DNA of 64,000 bases from JAODBQ01 sp047602055 (lineage in GTDB: Bacteria; Actinomycetota; Acidimicrobiia; Acidimicrobiales; Ilumatobacteraceae), in NCBI GenBank assembly GCA_047602055.1, contig JASGIG010000001.1, forward strand, positions 3,472,001 through 3,536,000. The letters are read 5' to 3'. Within the stretch, counting starts at the first letter, position 1; each line of letters begins with the position of its first letter. Positions 35,365 through 49,295 of this stretch are shown one piece after another. Below the pieces are notes generated by a model. That model made no database searches and was not told the DNA's origin. It saw nothing but the letters and a program-made list of their open reading frames with translations. The position numbers were made by a program, and so were the translations under genes.

Positions 35365-36239
35365 CTCGCTATCGCTGCGTCGACGACCAGAAGGCAGCCG
35401 GGTTCCCGGTCACCGCGGCGTGCGAGGCGGCTGGCGTGTCCACGTCGGGGTTCTACGACTGGCGCACACGTGAGGCTGGCGCACCGACGGACCGTCAGGT
35501 CGCCGAGGCCGAGCTCGTCTCGTTGATGGCCGAGATCTTCGACGCCTCCGACGGCAACTACGGCGTCCCGCGGATGCTGCGCGAGCTGCGCCGCGCCGGT
35601 CTCGCGGTCAACCACAAGCGGGTGCGTCGGCTGATGCGCCGCCATGGGATGGCGGGCAGGTTCCGGCGGCGACGCTGCCAGACCACGTTCCCGGGCCCGG
35701 ACGGCTACGTGATCCCGGACCTCGTCGAGCGCGGCTTCGCGCCCGGCGCCCCGGACCGGGCGTGGTGCCAGGACATCACCTACATCGCCACCGGCGAGGG
35801 CTGGCTCTACCTGGCGTCGGTCCTCGATCTGGGCAGCCGGCGGCTGGTCGGCTACTCGATGGCCGACCACATGCGCACCGAGCTCGTCACCGACGCCCTG
35901 TCGATGGCCGTCGCTGCCAGAGGCGGCGTGAGCGGGGTGATCGCGCACGCGGATCGTGGGTCGCAGTACACGTCGAACGACTACCTCTCGTTCTGCGCCG
36001 ACAACAGGCTGCGCCCCTCGGTCGGACGGACCGGGGTGTGCTGGGACAACGCCGTCGCCGAGTCATTCTGGGAATCGCTGAAACGTGAATGCGTCCAAGG
36101 ACGAGTGTTCGCGACCCGCGCCGACGCCCGCAGAACGATCTTCCGCTGGATCAACTGGTATAACACGAAAAGACTTCACGGAAGTCTCGGCTATATCCCA
36201 CCAATCGAGTGGGAAACACAGTATAATCAAGCAGCATAA
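35361..36239 (+). CDS. IS3 OrfB transposase, copy 2 (292 aa)
   Basis: Identical to the protein at 32021, with the DDE triad intact. Two intact identical copies 3.3 kb apart in the same orientation make deletion of the DNA between them by homologous recombination possible. Confidence 0.93.
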   Translation: MTRYRCVDDQKAAGFPVTAACEAAGVSTSGFYDWRTREAGAPTDRQVAEAELVSLMAEIFDASDGNYGVPRMLRELRRAGLAVNHKRVRRLMRRHGMAGRFRRRRCQTTFPGPDGYVIPDLVERGFAPGAPDRAWCQDITYIATGEGWLYLASVLDLGSRRLVGYSMADHMRTELVTDALSMAVAARGGVSGVIAHADRGSQYTSNDYLSFCADNRLRPSVGRTGVCWDNAVAESFWESLKRECVQGRVFATRADARRTIFRWINWYNTKRLHGSLGYIPPIEWETQYNQAA

Positions 36240-37028
36240 ACCCCGTCCGGCCAACGGGGAGATGGCCAATGCCTCCTTCTGGCCGGTGGTGCGGTGGCGG
36301 AGCCGGTAGCTGTCGCCGGTGGTGGTGATGATGTGGGCGTGGTGGCAGAGCCGGTCGAGCAGCGAGACCGCGGTGGGCTGATCGGGTAGGAAGCGGCCCC
36401 ACTGGTCGAACGGGCTGTGCGACGCGATGGCGACGGAGCGGCGTTCGTAGGCGGCGGCGATCAGTCGGAACAGGAGTTGGCAGCCGGTGTGGTCGAGTGG
36501 GGCGAAGCCGATCTCGTCGATCATGATGAGGTCGTTGCGGCACACGGCTTCGATGGCTCGGCCGACGGTGTTGTCGGCGACTGCTCGCCAGAGGTGCTCG
36601 ATGAGCTCGACCGCGGTGAAGTAGCGGACCCGGTAGCCGGCGGTGACGGCGGCGCGGCCGAGGCCGATGAGGTAGTGGGACTTGCCGGTTCCGGCGGGTC
36701 CGACGAGGCACAGGTTGTCGGCCCGGCCGATCCAGTCGAGCGTCACGAGGTAGTCGTGGCTGGCCTTCGGGATCGAGGACTCGGTGAGGTTGAATGCATC
36801 GAGGGTCTTGTCGACGGGGAACCGGGCGGCGGTCATTCGGTTTCGGGTGTTCGACTCGTCGCGGGCGGCGATCTCGAGTTCGACGAGGACGCGCAGGGTC
36901 TCTTCCGGCGCCCAACGCTGGGTCTTCGCGGTGAGCAGGATGTCGGCGCCCTCACGGCGGATCGCGGACAGCTTGAGGCGTTTCAGTCCGGCTTGGAGAT
37001 CGTCGGGCAGCGTCGGTGCGCGGGTCAT
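36063..37028 (-). CDS. istB: IS21 IstB helper ATPase, C-terminus altered by IS3
   Basis: AAA+ transposition helper: Walker A LVGPAGTGKSHYLIGLG, Walker B LIMIDEIGFAPLD and SVAIASHSPFDQW (sensor region). The native product ended TTGQKEA (about 254 aa). IS3 copy 2 entered the stop codon, so the frame now runs about 67 codons into IS3 antisense DNA, to 36063. The core enzyme is untouched. The start overlaps the istA stop (ATGA). Confidence 0.85.
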   Translation of the reverse strand: MTRAPTLPDDLQAGLKRLKLSAIRREGADILLTAKTQRWAPEETLRVLVELEIAARDESNTRNRMTAARFPVDKTLDAFNLTESSIPKASHDYLVTLDWIGRADNLCLVGPAGTGKSHYLIGLGRAAVTAGYRVRYFTAVELIEHLWRAVADNTVGRAIEAVCRNDLIMIDEIGFAPLDHTGCQLLFRLIAAAYERRSVAIASHSPFDQWGRFLPDQPTAVSLLDRLCHHAHIITTTGDSYRLRHRTTGQKEALAISPLAGRGLCCLIILCFPLDWWDIAETSVKSFRVIPVDPAEDRSAGVGAGREHSSLDAFTFQRFPE

Positions 37029-38508
37029 GCGAGGCCCTCGATCCGGTACGCGTCGAGGCCGCGGACCTCGACGGTGGGCAGCTCGACAACGACGTGGTCG
37101 CCGGCGGCCGCCGGTTCCGGCGCGGCGGGGCCGATGGCCAGGATCGAGCGGACGTCGGCGGCGCGGAACCGTCCGAAGCGTGTCGCCCGCGTGAGCGCTC
37201 GGGTGAGGTCGGCGGTGTCGTGGAAGGGCAGCAGCTCGTCGACGATGACGGCGATCTCTTTGGGAAGCATGGTGTGCCCGGCCGCGGCGCCGGCGCGGAG
37301 GAACGCTTCGGCCGGCTCGCCCAACGCCAGGAAGGCTCGTTCGGTGTCGCTGCGCGGACGTGCTGCTCTCGATGGCGCCCGGCGTGGTGTCGGGTAGTGC
37401 TCATCGAGGATCGACGCCTCGCCCGGACCGAGCTGCGGGTGCTCGGCGACGAGCACCCCGTCGTAGTCGTAGACCGTGACGCGCCCGTCGAAGGTGACCG
37501 CTTCGACCCGACGGCCACGCAGGCGGTGCGGGACCGAGTAGCGCGCCGACGCGACGCGGATCGTGGACAGCTTGTCGACGGTGCGGACCTCGATGTGACC
37601 GATGCGTGGCCGCAACGACGGCAACGGGCGCAACAGCGGCCGCTCCGTCTCCAACTGCTGCAACGGGACGGCGCAGGTCTCGGTGTGCGTCGCGGCGTTG
37701 ACTTCGGCGCACCACTGGCGGGCGATGTCGTTCCACTCGGCCAGATCCACCACAACGTCGTCGTCGATGTCGGGGGTCGGGATGTCGCGCTTCGCGTAGC
37801 CGACGAGATGCTCGACGATGCCCTTGGACTCCGGGTCATGCGCGTGGCAGAAGTCCGGACGGAACCCGTAGTGCGTCGCGAAGCGGACGTAGTCCGGCGT
37901 CGGGATCACCACGTTGGCGACGACACCGCCCTTCAAGCAGCCCATCCGATCAGCGAGCACCTTGGCCGGAACCCCGCCGAGAGTCTCGAAGCACTCGGCG
38001 AGCAAACCCATCGTCGTCGCCGCCGTCTCGTCACGGGCGAAGCGCACGAACCGCACCCGACACCAGGCGAGCACAGCGCAGAACACCTTCACCCCGCCCG
38101 GCAGCGTCCCCCAGTCGATCACCACGGTCTCGCCCGGCACCCACACCGCTGGCCTGCGCTGGCGGGCGTTGGCCGCCCGCCACGCCTTCTTCTCCGCAGC
38201 GACCACCCGTCGGAAGTTCCGCGGTGAGCCCGCGTAGCCGGCGGCGCGTGCCGTCGGCAGCAACCGCTTGGCCGAGATCCGCCCCGCGTCGCGGCGACCC
38301 GCTCAGCGACCAGCGCCCTCACGCCATCGGTGTTCTTCGGCACCGGCACACGCCGCGCCCTCTCCTCCTCCAGCTCGCCGGCCTCGTGGGCGAGCACCTT
38401 GCGTTTCACGGTCTTGGGATCAACACCGCAGATCTCCGCGGCGCCCCGGAACGTGCCCACGTCCATGTACGCGGCAACAACATCCATCGTCTTCCTCGCT
38501 GACAACAC
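37025..38508 (-). CDS. istA: IS21 IstA transposase, frameshift near 38290
   Basis: The N-terminal HTH (MLSARKTMDVVAAYMDVGTF, then EICGVDPKTVKRK) is in one frame. After VAERVAATRG the sequence continues in another as RISAKRLLPTARAAGYAG. The integrase core has ETVVIDWGTLPGG (D) and KVLADRMGCLKGG (D), with HDPESKGIVEHLV supplying E. One missing base at about 38290 would restore 494 aa. As it stands the element cannot make full-length IstA. Confidence 0.82.
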
Positions 38509-38657
38509 TGGTGGGTAACCCCTCGGGTGGGAGATCGGAACTGACTGGCGTCGTTCACGATCACCACCCGAGGCGGCCCGATGGCGGATCTACCTACTCA
38601 CCACCGCGAGGACTTTTCCTGGCCACCAACGAGGACTTTGACATGGCCACGGACACA

Positions 38658-38875
38658 TGCGCACGTCGTTGCGGTTCGCGCCGTCGATCGTCCAGCCGAT
38701 CGGGACTCCGTGACCGTCGACCGCGGTGGACCACTTCCAGCCGCATTTGCCCCGGTCACAGGGGTTAGGGCCAGTGCTTTCGCCACCGTAGGGGACCTTG
38801 TGGAGCGACCCGTCGACGGCGACGTTGGACAGGTCCAAGCCGATCATGCGGTCATAGGCGGCGAGCGCTTCAGCG
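38658..38875 (-). pseudogene. IS5-type transposase, middle part
   Basis: It reads AEALAAYDRMIGLDLSNVAV, continues DGSLHKVPYGG (first catalytic D), then GWTIDGANRND, and is cut by IS21. On the other side it is cut by IS256. Joining across the CTTCAGCG duplication gives FDRLRAEALAAYDRM without a gap. Confidence 0.85.
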
Positions 38876-40329
38876 GAGGTTGTCCCGGGGTCTGTTGAAG
38901 TGAGGTGGTGATCCCTCCCCGGGCCGTGCCGTGCTGGCAGGGTTCGGGAGTCCACCAAGACACCTGAACAAGGAGAGGGATCACCGATGAAGAAGGTACC
39001 TGTCGTGAAGATCACGACACCGGACGCGGCCGGCGAGATGGCCGGTCTGCCGTTGGAGGCGACGGTCGCGATGGTTGATGTCGCCGATGCGATGAGAGAC
39101 GGCTTGTTGGCGTTCGCGACGTCTGCGGGGCTGGTCGTGATGCGCCAGATGCTCGACGCGGAGCTGGCCGGGATCGTTGGCGCGAAGCACGCCAAGATGG
39201 CCGGAGGTGAGCGGGTCGGGAACTGGCATGGCACGACGACCGGTCAGGTCGTGCTCGGCGCCCGCAAGGTGTCGGTGGCTCGTCCGCGTGGCCGCTACGT
39301 CGACGGCGGTGAGGTCGAGCTGGACACGTGGGCCACGTTCGCGTCCGAGGACCTGTTGCGCCAGGTCGTGGTCGAGCGGATGCTCGCCGGGGTCGCCACC
39401 CGCCGTCACGTCGACGTCGCCGAACCCGTCGGCCCGGTGGCCGGTGTGGCGACGTCGAAGTCGGCGGTGTCGCGGCGGTTCGTTGCCGCCACGTCCGAGG
39501 CGATGGACGAGCTGCTCGCCGCCGACCTCTCCGACTTGGAGACGGCGGTGTTGATGATCGATGGGCTCAACGTCGCCGGCGAGATGATCGTTGTCGCCCT
39601 GGTCATCACCGCGGACGGGACGAAGGTGCCCGTCGGGCTGCGGTTGGGTGACACCGAGAACACCGTCGTCGTGAAGGACTTGCTCGCCGATCTCGTCGAT
39701 CGTGGGCTCCGTTTCGAGCACGGCATCCTCGCCGTGCTCGACGGTTCCAAGGCGCTGCGCAAGGCCGTCGCCAAGGTGTTCGGCGCCAAGGCTCTCGTGC
39801 AGCGCTGCACCCTCCACAAGCGCAGGAACGTCACCGGCTACCTGCCCGACGCCCGCCGCAAGAACCTCGACCGCAGGCTCGCGCAGGTCTTCGCCAACAC
39901 CGACGCCGACGCCGGGATCGCCGAGGCCCGACGCCTCGCCGCCGCCCTGCGCGCCGATCATCCCGACGCCGCCGGCTCGCTGCTCGAAGGCCTCGAGGAG
40001 ATGTTCACCGTCGCCCGACTCGGCACCAACGGTGCCCTGCGACGAACGCTGACGAACACGAACTGCATCGAGTCCATGATCGGCACCGTGCGCACCGTCA
40101 CCAGCCGCGTGAAGAACTGGCGCGACGGCGACATGAAGAAGCGATGGATCGCGACCGGGATGATCGAAGCCCAACGCTCGTTCCGCCGCGTTCGCGGTCA
40201 CGCCCAGATGCCCGAACTCGTCGCCGCCATCGCCGATGCCGTCAACCCCGCAACACCCCGCGACTACGCTCAAATCGCCTGAGAGCAACGGGATCACCAC
40301 CGAAGTTCAACAGCAAGCGGGACATCCTC
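38876..40329 (+). mobile_element. IS256-family element, copy 2 (1454 bp)
   Basis: The termini GAGGTTGTCCCGGGG and, inverted, GAGGATGTCCCGCTTG lie within repeats ending GGTGGTGATCCC. The 8-bp duplication CTTCAGCG is present at 38868-38875 and 40330-40337. It is inserted in the IS5-type transposase gene. Confidence 0.93.
38987..40282 (+). CDS. IS256-family (mutator) transposase, copy 2 (431 aa)
   Basis: Full length, with DDE residues in ETAVLMIDGLNVAGEM, HGILAVLDGSKALRKAV and TNTNCIESMIGTVR. The ribosome binding site AGGAGAGGG lies just upstream. It differs from copy 1 at many positions (for example ATSKSAVSRRFVAATSEAMD versus AVSKSAVSRRFVAATTAAVA). Confidence 0.93.
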   Translation: MKKVPVVKITTPDAAGEMAGLPLEATVAMVDVADAMRDGLLAFATSAGLVVMRQMLDAELAGIVGAKHAKMAGGERVGNWHGTTTGQVVLGARKVSVARPRGRYVDGGEVELDTWATFASEDLLRQVVVERMLAGVATRRHVDVAEPVGPVAGVATSKSAVSRRFVAATSEAMDELLAADLSDLETAVLMIDGLNVAGEMIVVALVITADGTKVPVGLRLGDTENTVVVKDLLADLVDRGLRFEHGILAVLDGSKALRKAVAKVFGAKALVQRCTLHKRRNVTGYLPDARRKNLDRRLAQVFANTDADAGIAEARRLAAALRADHPDAAGSLLEGLEEMFTVARLGTNGALRRTLTNTNCIESMIGTVRTVTSRVKNWRDGDMKKRWIATGMIEAQRSFRRVRGHAQMPELVAAIADAVNPATPRDYAQIA

Positions 40330-40681
40330 CTTCAGCGCGGAGCCGGTCGAACACGCCAGCTGCGATCCATTCGTCGCGACGGGCTCGCAAGGTCGTGTCC
40401 GAGACGCGGTGCTCAAGGATTGCTTCGATGTCGACCCATGCTGCTCCGGTCACCAGTCGCAGCAGGATCCCCCAGAAACACAACCGGTTCGGCACACGTG
40501 GCCGATGGCAGCCAAGCGGATGCTCGGGCGGCTCCGGCAGCAGCGGTTCGATCGCCGCGTACACGGCATCTACCACTTCGCGTTCGAGTGCGCGCATGAT
40601 GTTGAGGACCTCCCCGGTCGTCGTGGACGGATCGCACTCGGTATGAAAACCGAGCCAACCCGCCGACCGGTGGATGGTCAC
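40330..40681 (-). pseudogene. IS5-type transposase, N-terminal part
   Basis: It reads from MTIHRSAGWLGF through IEPLLPEPPEHPLGCHRPRV and LRLVTGAAWVDIEAIL to FDRLRAEG, the N-terminal DUF4096-like region of IS5-type transposases. It is interrupted at FDRLRAE by IS256 copy 2. A later start at the Met of MRALEREVV is possible. Confidence 0.85.
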
Positions 40682-40870
40682 CTATCCGCGCGAGTCCTAA
40701 CACGTGCTCCAAGCACAATCGCAGCCACCTGCCGGACTCCGCCGTCATGGTGTCACACGGGCTGCACCGCACCAATCCCCATACCGACGTCACCCGAACC
40801 CACCCACAACTTCATCCCCGCAGCCGCGGGAGTCAACCCCCATCGCTGGTGTCACACAGTCACCCGGCGC

Positions 40871-42049
40871 TCACCGACCGAGTGCGCGCAATCGCTCCTG
40901 GACGTCGGCGAAGTCGGCGTCGTATTGCGCGACGAAGCCGAACCACCGCCGCGCCGCCATCACGTCGCCCGAACGGTCCGACAGGTCACCGAGGACGTAC
41001 CACTGGCGCAGGTGGTGGTCGCGCACCTTCTTGGGAACTGATGTCGCCTTCGCCATCACTCGCAGCGCACCGGGGATGTCGCCCTGGTCGGCCAGAGCGC
41101 CGGCAGCGACGATCCGCCCCTCGGCGAGCAGCGTCGGTGACGGGGAACCCTCGCGCAGCTCGCGCCACAGCGTGTCGACCTCGTGGTACCGGCGCAGCAC
41201 GCGGTAGGAATCGGCGAGCACCGCATGGTGGTTCAGCGTCCCGTCGAGCAGCCGGGCCGTCTCCAGCTCGCTGATCGCCTTGCGCCACTGACCGAGCCGG
41301 TAGGCCGCCAGACCGGCCAGCTCGTGGGCAAAGGCGAGATCAGGGACGTCGCGCAGCACCGGCTGCACCATCCGCCGAGCGTCCGCATACCGACCGCGGT
41401 CGAGCGCCTCGGCGGCACTCGCGAGTCGCTCCCGGTAGCGCTCCTGGCGCCCCGGAGCGGCGACGCGAGCCAGATCCTCGGAGATCTCCGGCGCCAGCTC
41501 GCCAGCACGACGTGTCGTCTCGACGACACGATCCGGCCGCGAGGCACGCTGCGTCGCTGCCTTGGCGGCATCGCGCAGCGGCTGGTCTTCGACCCATCGC
41601 TCGGGCTCCCACGGCGGCGGGGCGGCTACGGGTCGCGGCGTGTCCGGGCGGGGGCCCCGACGCTCGCGTACTTCGGCCGCACGCCGCTCGGCGGCCGTCT
41701 TCGGCCGCTCGACCTGCCGGGGCGGTACACGGCCCGAACGCCTGGCGTCCCGGCTCCCTGCCCCGCCACGTGTGCCACCTGTCGAGCGCCCCTCGGAACG
41801 GGCGCCACCATCGCGACGACCACGTGACTCATCCCCGTCGCGACGACGCGGCGAGCCGCCTCGTGCGCCGGCCGTTCGAGCAGCGCCGCCGGCTACCTTG
41901 CGAGGGCCCGGCCGCCGTGGCGACGGCGCCTGGTCGTCCCGGCGGCGACGGTCCGTGTCCTCTCCCGGTGGACGCCGGCGAACCTGGCTGGTGCCCCGCG
42001 GACGACTGCCCGCGACCGGAGAGGATGGGCGGCGGGGAGCTGCTGGCAT
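40871..42049 (-). CDS. Hypothetical TPR protein with Arg-rich N-terminus (392 aa)
   Basis: The first 140 residues are a disordered Arg/Pro/Gly-rich tail with many RRR and RRD clusters. Residues about 190-392 form TPR-like helical pairs (ALDRGRYADARRMVQPVLRD, ELAGLAAYRLGQWRKAISEL, HHAVLADSYRVLRRYHEVDT). There is no signal or catalytic motif. The basic tail could bind RNA or DNA; position directly after the rRNA operon is suggestive only. The IS island ends 170 bp downstream. Confidence 0.7.
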   Translation of the reverse strand: MPAAPRRPSSPVAGSRPRGTSQVRRRPPGEDTDRRRRDDQAPSPRRPGPRKVAGGAARTAGARGGSPRRRDGDESRGRRDGGARSEGRSTGGTRGGAGSRDARRSGRVPPRQVERPKTAAERRAAEVRERRGPRPDTPRPVAAPPPWEPERWVEDQPLRDAAKAATQRASRPDRVVETTRRAGELAPEISEDLARVAAPGRQERYRERLASAAEALDRGRYADARRMVQPVLRDVPDLAFAHELAGLAAYRLGQWRKAISELETARLLDGTLNHHAVLADSYRVLRRYHEVDTLWRELREGSPSPTLLAEGRIVAAGALADQGDIPGALRVMAKATSVPKKVRDHHLRQWYVLGDLSDRSGDVMAARRWFGFVAQYDADFADVQERLRALGR

Positions 42050-42064
42050 GACCGCCGAGGCTAC

Positions 42065-42110
42065 GGTCGAAAACGAAGAATGCCCTCCCCGCTGAACGGA
42101 GAGGGCATTC
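42065..42110 (-). terminator. Rho-independent terminator of the rRNA operon
   Basis: Perfect arms GAATGCCCTC (42078-42087) and GAGGGCATTC (42101-42110). On the minus strand the stem is followed by TTCTTCGTTTTCG. It lies 10 bp after the 5S gene. Confidence 0.85.
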
Positions 42111-42120
42111 GTGGAGAAGC

Positions 42121-42236
<116 letters not shown>

Positions 42237-42312
42237 AAAACCAGTTGTCAAGGATGCGCCAGCCAAAGCCGGCAGCCCTCCAAGGACTCCAGAGCAAGCA
42301 CGAGCGATTGTA

Positions 42313-47235
<4,923 letters not shown>

Positions 47236-47556
47236 AACATGACCTCACCAAAGGTGAAGCTGCGTTCGCTGTAGAGCCGGGCACGACTTGGGGGAAATTC
47301 CCAGGTCCGCTGTGCCCAGATCTGACTGATTTGCCATCGGTTGGGACCAATGGACTTTGAAATTGACAGACAGCGTCTGGCGGCGACCCGAGGGCCGACT
47401 CCATCGCTGCCCGCACTGGCGTTCAGTCTTCTCTTCCGTTTTCAAGGAGCCGAAGCTCGGGCACGCAGCTACCTTTTCGGCGGCTGTTGGTGCCTCTCCG
47501 GAGCGGTTGAGCCCGTCCGAAGCGAGTAGCTACGCTATCCAGGCAGGGCCGGAGCG
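47236..47556 (-). promoter_or_regulatory. rRNA operon promoter and leader
   Basis: On the minus strand TTGACG (47555-47560), exactly 17 bases, and TAGCGT (47532-47537) form a good -35/-10 pair. The leader of about 290 nt carries a boxA-like GCTCCTTGAAAACGG (47436-47450). The -35 hexamer contains the tyrS stop codon. No open reading frame of note occurs in the leader. Confidence 0.75.
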
Positions 47557-48831
47557 TCAACCTCTCCCGACAAGTTTTCCGAGAAGGAAATCGCGCTTGC
47601 CCTTGCGAAGGAGCACGAAACCGCCGTTGAGCTGGTCGGATGCGGCCAGCTCGCCGTCTGCACCGAGGACGCGGCTCCCCGCGCGGACGGCACCCTGACC
47701 GAGCAGCCGGTTGACCTCGCTGTTCGACTTGGCCAACCCGCCGGTGACAAGCAGCTCGTGGACCCGGAGGCCATCGAGCGACGGCGGCAGCTCCACGGTC
47801 GGCACCTCGGCCGCGACCGTCGCCAGCACCTCGGCCGACGCCGACGCCGGATCGCCGCCGAACAGCACGTCGGCGGCGCTCGACGCCAGCCGTGCCGCCT
47901 CGACGCCGTGCACCGCACCGGTCATCTCGTCTGCCAGTGCTCGCTGGGCGACGCGCCGATCCGGCGCCTCGGCCTGCTCGGCGAGGATCGCCTCGATCTC
48001 GTCGAGCGGCTTCAGCGAGAGCATCTTCAGGTACGTGCCGACCATCGCGTCGTCGGTCTGCACCCAGAACTGGCGGAACTGGTAGGGCGAGGTGCGCGCC
48101 GGCTCCAGCCAGACCGCGCCACTGACGGACTTGCCGAACTTCGAGCCGTCCGACTTGGTGATCAGCGGGTGGGTGATGGCGAACGCTCGGCCGTCGAGAC
48201 GGCGCCGGATGAGGTCGACGCCGGCGACGATGTTGCCCCACTGGTCCGACGCCCCGGCCTGGATCTCGACGTCGTGGTGCTCGTAGAGGTGGCGGAAGTC
48301 GTTGGCCTGCAGCAGCTGGTAGCTGAACTCGGTGAAGGAGATGCCGTGCTCGCCCTCCAGCCGGGAACGCACGGAGTCCTTGGCGATCATCTGGTTGACC
48401 GTGGCGTGCTTGCCGACGTCGCGCAGGAACTCGAGCAGGGTGATGCCCTCGGTCCAGTCGGCGTTGTTGACCAGTGTCGCCTGGAACGGGCCTGGCTCGA
48501 AGTCGAGCAGGCTCGCCAGCTGGCGCTTGATGCACTCGACGTTGTGGCGCAGCGTGTCGAGGTCGAGCAGGTTGCGCTCCTCGGACCGTCCTCCCGGGTC
48601 GCCGACCATCCCGGTGGCCCCGCCGGCGAGCACGAACGGCCGGTGACCGGCACGCTGGAAGCGGCGCAGGAACAGTTGACCGACGAGGTTCCCGGCGTGC
48701 AGCGAGTCCGCCGTGGGATCGAAGCCGACGTAGATGCCGGCGTTGCCCTGCGCCAACCGGGCAGCGAGCGCATCGCGATCGGTCGTCTGGTGGATCAGTC
48801 CACGTGCTTCGAGGTCGGCCAGGAGGTCCAT
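47557..48831 (-). CDS. tyrS: Tyrosyl-tRNA synthetase (424 aa)
   Basis: Class I synthetase charging tRNA-Tyr. The HIGH-type motif is in FDPTADSLHAGNLV, the KMSKS-type motif is KFGKS in ITKSDGSKFGKSV, and the Tyr pocket sequence YQLLQANDF matches the bacterial TyrS group. A C-terminal S4 RNA-binding domain (about residues 350-415, LRVHELLVTGGLAKSNSEVN) is complete. It lies immediately upstream of the rRNA operon, whose promoter starts inside its last codons. Confidence 0.97.
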   Translation of the reverse strand: MDLLADLEARGLIHQTTDRDALAARLAQGNAGIYVGFDPTADSLHAGNLVGQLFLRRFQRAGHRPFVLAGGATGMVGDPGGRSEERNLLDLDTLRHNVECIKRQLASLLDFEPGPFQATLVNNADWTEGITLLEFLRDVGKHATVNQMIAKDSVRSRLEGEHGISFTEFSYQLLQANDFRHLYEHHDVEIQAGASDQWGNIVAGVDLIRRRLDGRAFAITHPLITKSDGSKFGKSVSGAVWLEPARTSPYQFRQFWVQTDDAMVGTYLKMLSLKPLDEIEAILAEQAEAPDRRVAQRALADEMTGAVHGVEAARLASSAADVLFGGDPASASAEVLATVAAEVPTVELPPSLDGLRVHELLVTGGLAKSNSEVNRLLGQGAVRAGSRVLGADGELAASDQLNGGFVLLRKGKRDFLLGKLVGRG

Positions 48832-48857
48832 CGGCCGACCATGTTGGCATCCGGGGC

Positions 48858-49290
48858 TCAGCTCACCTCGAACGACTTCTCGTCGGTGCCGTGACGTACG
48901 CCATAGGTGCCGGCGGCGGGCTCGACGTCGGCGCCGCGGCTGACGCCGCCCGGCACGCCGACGAACTCGAAGACCATGTCGTCGTCGTCGGCGTCGAGGA
49001 CGAGGACGTCGACCGGCTCGGGGTTGTCCTCGGCGGCGGCGAGCACCAGGCGGACGGTTCCGGCGGTGAGGCCGGTCGGCGTCGTCGTCCCGAACACGCC
49101 GAAGCCGTCGGCGTCATGGTCGACCTTGATCGTGACGGTGCGGCCGGCGGTCGCGCCGACGTGACGGTCGTCGTGTCGATCCCGGTCGTCTGCACCGGAT
49201 CCGACGCACCGGAACCGCACCCGGCCACGACGACGACGGCCAACGTGAACGCCAGGAAGCGGTGCGCATCGCCGGGGTGGTAGTGACGGT
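48858..49290 (-). CDS. Small lipoprotein of unknown function, frameshifted near 49160
   Basis: A lipoprotein signal (HRFLAFTLAVVVVAGC) is in one frame and the mature domain in another: GRTVTIKVDHDADGFGVFGT, then VRLVLAAAEDNPEPVDVLVL, ending DEKSFEVS. One missing base near 49160 would join them into about 140 aa with a beta-sandwich-like pattern. The start codon is also unclear: the nearby ATG is out of frame. It sits between tyrS (27 bp away) and a divergent DUF2332 gene. No family recognised. Confidence 0.5.
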
Positions 49291-49295
49291 CCTCG

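Larger units (their letters stand above)
35011..36268 (+). mobile_element. IS3-family element, copy 2 (1258 bp)
   Basis: Same length and terminal repeats as copy 1, flanked by ATG on both sides (3-bp target duplication). Its insertion point is the istB stop codon: rejoining the flanks restores QKEA followed by TAG. Confidence 0.92.
34949..38657 (-). mobile_element. IS21-family element (about 2.4 kb), interrupted by IS3 copy 2
   Basis: It encodes IstA and IstB. Both ends carry the multiple terminal repeats typical of IS21: GTCCTCG-TGGTGGCCA and AAAGTCCTCGCG occur at 34972-35004 and, inverted, at 38610-38640. Exact ends are approximate, and I could not identify the target duplication. It sits inside the IS5-type transposase gene. 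Confidence 0.8.
34545..40701 (-). mobile_element. IS5-type element (about 1.0 kb), split by IS21 and IS256
   Basis: Terminal repeats GTTAGGGCTTGCGCGGATAG (34545) and the inverse of CTATCCGCGCGAGTCCTAAC (40682-40701) define the element. Subtracting the IS21 insertion (about 3.7 kb with its own nested IS3) and the IS256 insertion (1454 + 8 bp) leaves about 1000 bp, right for IS5. It abuts an IS3 end on the left. Confidence 0.8.

Noticed and set aside
41620..42049. CRISPR or tandem-repeat array in the Arg-rich coding stretch
   Set aside because: Repeats are short codon-level CGN runs without constant spacing or spacers.
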